Shown: one piece after another, positions 5,413 to 9,465 of the stretch
How positions within the stretch are numbered: position 1 is the stretch's first letter
How the letters are laid out: the number at the start of each line of letters is the position of its first letter
DNA from: JBMNNU01 sp050942695
Lineage (GTDB): Bacteria; Chloroflexota; UBA6077
Assembly: GCA_050942695.1 (NCBI GenBank)
Contig: JBMNNU010000118.1
Location: 1 to 9,465, forward strand
Direction: 5' to 3'
DNA length: 9,465 nucleotides
The notes under the pieces: generated by a model
What the model was told of the DNA's origin: nothing
Seen by the model: only the letters and a program-made list of their open reading frames with translations
The model's database searches: none
Program-made: the position numbers and the translations under genes

Positions 5413-7248
5413 TTGCTTTCATGCCCCTCGAACGATATGATGGCGCGCGATTTACATTGCAGGAGTCTTCACCTGGAGAACAGATCTACTATCGCCAAAG
5501 CTGCCGGCATCATCATGCTCGGCAACATCATCAGCAGGTTGCTGGGGTTGGTAAGGGAGCAGGTGATCGCTGCCCTTTTCGGCACCAGGATCGCTACCGA
5601 TATCTTCGTAGTTGCATCCACAGTCCCCACCATGGTGTACGACCTGCTGGTCAGCGGCGCGATCAGCGCGGCGTTGATCCCTGTCTTCACCAGCTACGCT
5701 GATAAGCGAGACCGAGAAGAGTTTGGCCGCATCATCAGCGTGGTTATGAGCATGGCTGCCGTTGCCCTCGCTCTGGTAGTCGCTTTTCTCATCCTGGTAG
5801 CACCCCTATTGGTTGATGTCCTGGGGGCTGGTTTTGACGAAGAGGCGCGGGCTTTAACCACCTATCTGGTCAGGCTGATGCTCCCATCGGTGCTGTTCAT
5901 GGGTACAGCCGGGATACTGACGGCAGCTCTCTACGCTCGCCAAAGCTTCGCGTTACCTGCATTCTCGGTTGCGATCTTCAATCTAGGGATCATTCTGGGC
6001 GGGGTACTTCTAGCCGGACGGCTGCACGTTAGCAGTCTCGTGATTGGCGTGCTGCTGGGGACGATGCTGCAGGTGGCGATCCAACTGCCGGGGATGAAAG
6101 ATATCAGATTGCGGCCGGCTTTTGATCTCTCCCATCCAGCCGTAATAACTATTTTGAAGCTGTACGCGCCGGTAGCGCTGGGCTTGATCGTGTCCAACAT
6201 GGGCGTCATCATCGACCGCTACCTGGCTTCACAAACTGGCGAGGGCAGCTTAGCGGCTATGCGTTTTGCCACCACTCTTGTGCAGTTCCCTTTGGGGTTG
6301 GTTGCCACCGCTACCTCCTTCGCAGTGCTGCCGACGCTGTCGCGCCAGGCTACCGGGGAGGCGGGGGGAGAGGCTGGCGCGGAGACGCGGGGACAGGGAG
6401 ACGAACCCCACCCCCGGCCCCTCCCCCACAGGGAGAGGGGACTTGACGACTCTCGCGAGGAGAGGGAACTAGGCGATTCTCACGGGGAGAGGGGGGATGC
6501 CCGGAACTCAGAACCCAGAACCCAGAATGCAGAACCGTCCTCAGCACTCAGGACTCAGCACTCAGGACTCAGGACGCAGGACTCCTCATACAGCGCCACG
6601 CTACTCATGGGCATCAAGATGATCCTGGTGCTGATAGTCCCGGCGGCCGTGGGTTTGGCTGTGCTGCGAGAGCCGATCATCCAACTGCTGTTCCAGCGCG
6701 GGGAGTTCGACCCCGACGCAACAGCGTTAACAGCCCTGGCATTTCTCGGGTACTCCCCAGGCATCGCCTTCGCAGCGGTGGATCAGATGCTGATCTTCGC
6801 TTTTTACGCTCGCAAGGACACCAAGACCCCCGTACTGGTTGGGGTCTTGGCCATTTTTGTCTATCTCGGGGTGGCGCTTACATTGATCCGGCCTCTGGGG
6901 ATGCTGGGGCTGGTGCTGGCTAACGCGGTCCAGAACACATCCCACGCCCTGGTGCTGCTCTGGCTGTTGAATCGGAGAGTGCAGGGACTGGTGAGCCGCG
7001 ATTTGGGTATCTTCCTGGCGAAGGTCGTAGGGGCATCAGGCGTCATGGGCTTGTCTTGCCACATTCTTCTAGTAGCGGTAGGGCCGCTGGCTGATTCCGG
7101 ACCGGAGATCGCCCTGTTAGTCGCCGGAGGCGCTGCAATCGGCATGGCTGTCTACCTGGTAGCAGTGCTGGCGATGAGGGTCCAGGAGGCTCGAGATGTA
7201 GGATCGTTGTTGCTGAGCCGGATGCGTTGCCGGGGTGTTTCCTCCTAA
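5413..7248 (+). CDS. murJ: Lipid II flippase MurJ with an in-frame repeat-derived insertion
   Basis: MurJ moves lipid-linked peptidoglycan precursors across the cytoplasmic membrane. This 611-residue protein has the usual many-helix MVF/MurJ layout. Signatures include IISRLLGLVREQVIAALFGT (39-58), ATDIFVVASTVP (61-72), IIDRYLAS (266-273), PLGLVATATSFAVLPTLS (293-310), LFQRGEFD (426-433) and FYARKDTKTPV (464-474). The paired arginines near the N-terminus and R269 fit residues known to matter in MurJ. Between LPTLSRQA and SATLLMGIK the family normally has a short loop. Here about 78 hydrophilic residues (315-392) are inserted, encoded by composite repeat. The frame is intact on both sides, so this is not a pseudogene by reading frame. 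TTG 5413 has GAGG at 4 nt; ATG 5437 is an alternative lacking a clear site. Without the insert the length is normal for the family. Confidence 0.93.
   Translation: MLSCPSNDMMARDLHCRSLHLENRSTIAKAAGIIMLGNIISRLLGLVREQVIAALFGTRIATDIFVVASTVPTMVYDLLVSGAISAALIPVFTSYADKRDREEFGRIISVVMSMAAVALALVVAFLILVAPLLVDVLGAGFDEEARALTTYLVRLMLPSVLFMGTAGILTAALYARQSFALPAFSVAIFNLGIILGGVLLAGRLHVSSLVIGVLLGTMLQVAIQLPGMKDIRLRPAFDLSHPAVITILKLYAPVALGLIVSNMGVIIDRYLASQTGEGSLAAMRFATTLVQFPLGLVATATSFAVLPTLSRQATGEAGGEAGAETRGQGDEPHPRPLPHRERGLDDSREERELGDSHGERGDARNSEPRTQNAEPSSALRTQHSGLRTQDSSYSATLLMGIKMILVLIVPAAVGLAVLREPIIQLLFQRGEFDPDATALTALAFLGYSPGIAFAAVDQMLIFAFYARKDTKTPVLVGVLAIFVYLGVALTLIRPLGMLGLVLANAVQNTSHALVLLWLLNRRVQGLVSRDLGIFLAKVVGASGVMGLSCHILLVAVGPLADSGPEIALLVAGGAAIGMAVYLVAVLAMRVQEARDVGSLLLSRMRCRGVSS
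6355..6588 (+). repeat. Composite repeat, copy inside murJ
   Basis: The modules follow the same order as in the intergenic copy. They are 8-nt units (6379-6402; GCGGAGAC, GCGGGGAC, AGGGAGAC), the 36-nt inverted-repeat block (6406-6441), a 27-nt tandem duplication (6441-6494) absent from the other copy, AGAACCC-type heptamers (6503-6537) and ACTCAGG-type heptamers (6546-6580). All of it is open in the murJ frame. The boundaries are estimated from where MurJ family similarity stops and resumes. Confidence 0.85.
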
Positions 7249-7267
7249 TTGATCACTGCTGTCGGTA

Positions 7268-7957
7268 TTACCTGCTGGATAACGCCTGTTTTATCCTCGA
7301 TAAGGCATCAGAGAAAAGAGGCGCAAACAGGTAGATCGGCTCGAACCCAGCCTCTCTTTGGATCCGCAAACCGGGCCGGCTCTCCTCCACAGCGACGATA
7401 GTATCGAGATCGATCGGGTGGACGGCGTCGGCACCCAAGAAGAGCATCCTTCGGTTGGTCACTATTACCCTTCCCGCGGGGCTCTCAATGCCCAACATCT
7501 CCTCTCCAAAGTACACCGGGCCAATTTCAAATTCGATCTCCTCGCCATCCAGCAATCCCACTTCCAGGGTAACCGATGGGCCCTGGGTCCTGAGTCCTGA
7601 GTCCTGAGTCCTGATACCCGTTGCCTGAACGCTACCGGCTGAAAGACCGCCCAGCGGCCACTCCATCTCCGCAAGTCTCTCCCACTCATCCTTGGTAAAG
7701 ACCGCCCCTTGCAGGCAGGGATAGCAACGAAGGCAGGCGTTGCCTTCGCCGAATCCGCGGATCTGGGCCACCCGGTCGGGTTCACAGCGACTCAATTCCA
7801 ATCCGCCATCCTTCTTCGAGAACGCGGCATAACAGTCGGGACAGGAGATGGAGGCAGCCGTATTGCGGGTGCTCCAACCCTGCCGGAGGATCGCCACCGG
7901 CCCCTTGCCGCACATAGGGCACTTATCGAGTATTACCGTCCCTTCCGCAGTCATCAT
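7268..7957 (-). CDS. Zinc-ribbon and PH-like domain protein of unknown function, with a repeat-derived linker
   Basis: This is a 229-residue, probably cytoplasmic protein. Its N-terminal half is rich in CXXC pairs: C13/C16 (CPMC) and C39/C42 (CPDC) form a zinc ribbon, and CLRCYPC (75-81) may bind another metal. Its C-terminal half (about 150-226) carries GRVIVTNRRMLFLGADAVHP (162-181) followed by IDLDTIVAVEE, the pattern of bacterial PH/GRAM-like domains ('vlTnrRllf...i.l..i..ve'). Between them, residues about 114-127 (GIRTQDSGLRTQGP) come from five heptamer repeats. The frame is open to 8044, but ATG 7957 is chosen because GAGG lies 5 nt upstream and the gene then starts 19 nt after the ndh stop instead of overlapping it. 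It is likely co-transcribed with ndh. The domains are recognised; the function is not. Confidence 0.75.
   Translation of the reverse strand: MMTAEGTVILDKCPMCGKGPVAILRQGWSTRNTAASISCPDCYAAFSKKDGGLELSRCEPDRVAQIRGFGEGNACLRCYPCLQGAVFTKDEWERLAEMEWPLGGLSAGSVQATGIRTQDSGLRTQGPSVTLEVGLLDGEEIEFEIGPVYFGEEMLGIESPAGRVIVTNRRMLFLGADAVHPIDLDTIVAVEESRPGLRIQREAGFEPIYLFAPLFSDALSRIKQALSSR
7582..7616 (-). repeat. Heptamer array inside the zinc-ribbon/PH gene
   Basis: Five phased 7-nt units read on the plus strand as CCTGGGT, three CCTGAGT and CCTGATA. On the coding strand these are ACTCAGG-type units, the last module of the composite repeat. They encode GIRTQDSGLRTQGP in the linker between the two domains. The other three modules are absent here. 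Confidence 0.85.
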
Positions 7958-7962
7958 TTCCA

Positions 7963-7966
7963 CCTC
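7963..7966 (-). promoter_or_regulatory. Ribosome binding site deciding the start of the zinc-ribbon/PH gene
   Basis: GAGG on the minus strand lies 5 nt before ATG 7957, in the 19-nt gap after the ndh stop. It favours this start over the upstream in-frame start at 8044, which would overlap ndh by 68 nt. Confidence 0.55.
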
Positions 7967-7976
7967 ATGTCCAGAG

Positions 7977-9227
7977 TCACCGCCCCTGTAAAACGGCGGC
8001 AGATATGCCGGCTGCGGCGCGAACAGATTCCGGCGTTTTCCCAATCACCATTCCAGGCCCACCGATACTCAAGTAATAACGGAGCGCAGAAGCCTCTTTG
8101 AGCAGTCTGGCTGGATAGCCGTCGAAGGCGACTCGTCCAATGAGCGCGAAGGCTCGGCTACGCCCTACAGAGAACAGTTCAGCGGTCGAACCCGGCCTAA
8201 ATACCCTCCGCGGTTCATCCAGGAGACCGGCGGCGATGTTATCGGCGACTATAGATGCTTCTTGTAGGGCGATTTGAGCGGAGGGGGCAAGGGGTCGCCC
8301 GGTAGATGGATTGGTTACCAGGCAGTTGTCGCCGACGAGGTAAACGCCCGGATTGTTGACCGATTCCAGGTAGCCGTTTACCACAGCTCGCCCCTTGGCG
8401 CCTGTTTGCAGCCCCCACTGGGCGAGCATGGGAGATGCCTCCACTCCACCCGTCCAGATAATCGTACGGGAGGGGATCATATCCCCCGATTTTACATATA
8501 CCATGTTCGGTTCGATTCTCGCCACCGGCGAGCCAAGCCGGAGCTCGACGCCCTTTTTCAGCAGCATCTCTGAGGCTTGTCTTGGAAGGCCGGCCGGATA
8601 GCCGAACAGGATAGTAGGAGCGGCCTCGACGATTATCAAGCGGACCTTGGAGTATGGCACGTCGTAGTCTGCAGCCAGTTCGGGCAACCAGTCTGCCAGC
8701 TCACCGGTTAGCTCCACGCCGCTGTAACCGCCCCCACACACGACGAAGTTGAGAAGGGGAACCCGGTCCTCCGGGGTCGCCCAACGAGCTAAGGCAAACA
8801 TCCTTTTAATATGGGCGTTGATCCGGCGGGCGTCATCCACAGATTTAAGGGTGAGGGTATTCTCGTTCGCTCCGGGTATACCAAAGAAGCTGCTTTCGCT
8901 GCCCAGCGCGATGACCAACCTGTCGTATTCGATCCTTCGGGAGCCGACGGTGATCTCGTGCGCCTGCAGATCCACCCCACTCACTTCGCCCTTAATGAAC
9001 GAAATCCGCTTGCCATTAAGGATGTTGGCGAAAGGCACCATCACCTCTTCGGGGGCTCTACTGTTGGCGGCTACCTCGTGGATCAGGATAATGTGCTGGT
9101 GGTAACTGTTGCGATCTACCAGAAGGATCTCCCAATCATCCCTTGTCGAACTGCTGAGACGGCTTTCTAACTGCAGCGCTGTGTTCAGACCCCCGTAACC
9201 GGCGCCTGCGATTACGATGCGCTCCAT
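7977..9227 (-). CDS. ndh: Type II NADH dehydrogenase (NDH-2), FAD-dependent NADH:quinone oxidoreductase
   Basis: NDH-2 oxidises NADH and reduces membrane quinone without pumping protons, acting at the inner face of the membrane. The 416-residue length is typical. The first dinucleotide fold binds FAD through IVIAGAGYGGLNTALQL (4-20) with an acidic end at VDRN (37-40). The second binds NADH through FVVCGGGYSGVELTGELAD (161-179) with E201 at the end of its second strand. VYLVGDN (295-301) is the second FAD motif, and APSAQIALQEA (314-324) matches the quinone-site AQ motif. The tail (about 347-398) is amphipathic, as expected for membrane binding. ATG 9227 is chosen; TTG 9230, one codon upstream, is equally close to the AGGGG site. 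The zinc-ribbon/PH gene follows 19 nt downstream. A sulfide:quinone reductase is less likely because the catalytic cysteine pattern of that family is not seen. Confidence 0.92.
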   Translation of the reverse strand: MERIVIAGAGYGGLNTALQLESRLSSSTRDDWEILLVDRNSYHQHIILIHEVAANSRAPEEVMVPFANILNGKRISFIKGEVSGVDLQAHEITVGSRRIEYDRLVIALGSESSFFGIPGANENTLTLKSVDDARRINAHIKRMFALARWATPEDRVPLLNFVVCGGGYSGVELTGELADWLPELAADYDVPYSKVRLIIVEAAPTILFGYPAGLPRQASEMLLKKGVELRLGSPVARIEPNMVYVKSGDMIPSRTIIWTGGVEASPMLAQWGLQTGAKGRAVVNGYLESVNNPGVYLVGDNCLVTNPSTGRPLAPSAQIALQEASIVADNIAAGLLDEPRRVFRPGSTAELFSVGRSRAFALIGRVAFDGYPARLLKEASALRYYLSIGGPGMVIGKTPESVRAAAGISAAVLQGR

Positions 9228-9269
9228 CAAGTTGTATCCCCTCTTCTCCCCACGAGTTGGCTGCTATCC

Positions 9270-9298
9270 TTGCATCTTCCAGGCCAAAGGCTTATCAT
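9270..9298 (+). promoter_or_regulatory. Weak candidate promoter upstream of the structured right-end region
   Basis: TTGCAT (9270-9275, 3 of 6) and TATCAT (9293-9298, 5 of 6) are separated by 17 nt on the plus strand. Transcription would start near 9305 and run through the hairpins. The -35 match is poor, so this is tentative. Confidence 0.25.
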
Positions 9299-9346
9299 AT
9301 GTAAAGCAACAGAATAACATGACTTCGGTTGTCTCGAGAGCAGGCG

Positions 9347-9368
9347 ATTCCTGTCGAAAAACAGGAAT
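9347..9368. repeat. Perfect inverted repeat, 8-bp stem with 6-nt loop
   Basis: ATTCCTGT and ACAGGAAT flank CGAAAA. No T-run follows on either strand, so it is not a standard terminator. It lies between ndh and the window edge and is the first of three closely spaced hairpins. Confidence 0.6.
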
Positions 9369-9417
9369 GGGGCTGGGCTTAAGGAGGCAGCGAGCAGGAG
9401 CTCGTGGGACTCGGTGA

Positions 9418-9453
9418 CCGAATCGTGGTCTCCCTTTTGCGGGACCCGATCGG
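9418..9453 (+). repeat. Extended bulged hairpin at the window edge
   Basis: Outer arms CCGAATCG and CGATCGG pair over 7 bp with one bulged A. Inner arms GGTCTCC and GGGACC pair over 6 bp with one bulged T around a CTTTTGC loop. The two stems are nearly coaxial, with one unpaired T at the junction. The length argues against chance, but no RNA family was recognised. Confidence 0.45.
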
Positions 9454-9465
9454 ACCGATTCCAGC

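Larger units (their letters stand above)
9231..9465. other. Right-end region without a convincing gene; several strong inverted repeats
   Basis: No supported ORF of useful length lies here. Three hairpins follow one another on the plus strand. The first is an 8-bp perfect stem with a CGAAAA loop (9347-9368). The second is a 5-bp stem CGAGC/GCTCG closed by AGGA (9391-9404). The third is a long stem (9418-9453) with outer CCGA(A)TCG/CGATCGG and inner GGTC(T)CC/GGGACC arms. None is followed by a T-run. This could be a structured leader or a small RNA whose remainder lies outside the window. A short open frame from GTG 9404 reaches the edge but is only 20 codons. Confidence 0.4.

Noticed and set aside
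5413..7248. murJ as a pseudogene disrupted by the repeat
   Set aside because: The frame is continuous, all downstream motifs are intact, and the insertion falls in a loop where extra length may be tolerated.
9217..9417. 66-codon plus-strand ORF at the right end
   Set aside because: It overlaps the ndh start antisense, crosses several inverted repeats and looks non-coding.
9404..9465. Start of a plus-strand gene at GTG 9404 running off the edge
   Set aside because: The open stretch is only 20 codons and AGGAG is just 3 nt upstream. It is too little to support a gene, though extension could change this.
9305..9465. T-box leader, SRP RNA, RNase P RNA or tRNA
   Set aside because: The T-box TGGNACC-type core, the SRP GGAAGCAGCC-type motif, the RNase P GAGGAAAGTCC motif and a tRNA T-arm were looked for and not seen.

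Overview
The window is a compact bacterial chromosome segment with fairly high GC, carrying housekeeping and envelope genes on both strands. No phage, plasmid, insertion-sequence, CRISPR, tRNA or rRNA signals were seen. The gene content (a thioredoxin-like oxidoreductase paired with a VKOR homologue, an S51-like protein with a CysS-type tail, TspO, a type II NADH dehydrogenase), the frequent TTG/GTG starts and the heptamer-rich dispersed repeats suggest a Chloroflexota-like bacterium. That assignment is an inference; the sequence carries no marker gene that settles it.

Layout, left to right. A partial three-helix membrane protein on the minus strand runs off the left edge (1-683). Next is a spacer filled by a composite repeat (776-960), then ribonuclease Z on the plus strand (980-1891). 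A good sigma70-like promoter (1971-1999) drives a two-gene disulfide-bond unit: a membrane-anchored thioredoxin-fold protein with a CSAC motif (2168-2881, or from 2093) and an overlapping VKOR-family membrane protein (2878-3312). Converging on these, and overlapping at the stop codons, is a minus-strand fusion ORF (3309-4709). It joins the first third of a TspO protein to an S51/cyanophycinase-like domain and a CysS-like C-terminal module. A complete tspO paralogue lies upstream on the same strand (4816-5319). The lipid II flippase murJ (5413-7248, plus) diverges from it. On the minus strand, ndh (7977-9227) is followed after 19 nt by a zinc-ribbon/PH-like protein (7268-7957) that converges on murJ. 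The right end (9231-9465) shows no convincing gene but has several strong inverted repeats.

The most unusual feature is a family of composite repeats built from an 8-nt tandem array, a 36-nt inverted repeat and two 7-nt tandem arrays. One copy fills the spacer before ribonuclease Z. A second lies in frame inside murJ and adds about 78 hydrophilic residues to a loop. A third, reduced to five heptamers, lies in frame in the linker of the zinc-ribbon/PH protein. The ACTCAGG heptamer encodes the same seven-residue cycle in all three frames of one strand but has TGA stops on the other. This explains how it can sit inside genes and why both genic copies share one orientation. The second main point is the TspO-S51 fusion, which looks like the product of a deletion next to a tspO duplication.

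Functionally, the oxidoreductase and VKOR should form an envelope disulfide-forming relay that passes electrons to quinone. NDH-2 feeds the same quinone pool, MurJ serves cell-wall synthesis, and RNase Z matures tRNA 3' ends. Any link among these beyond proximity is speculative.
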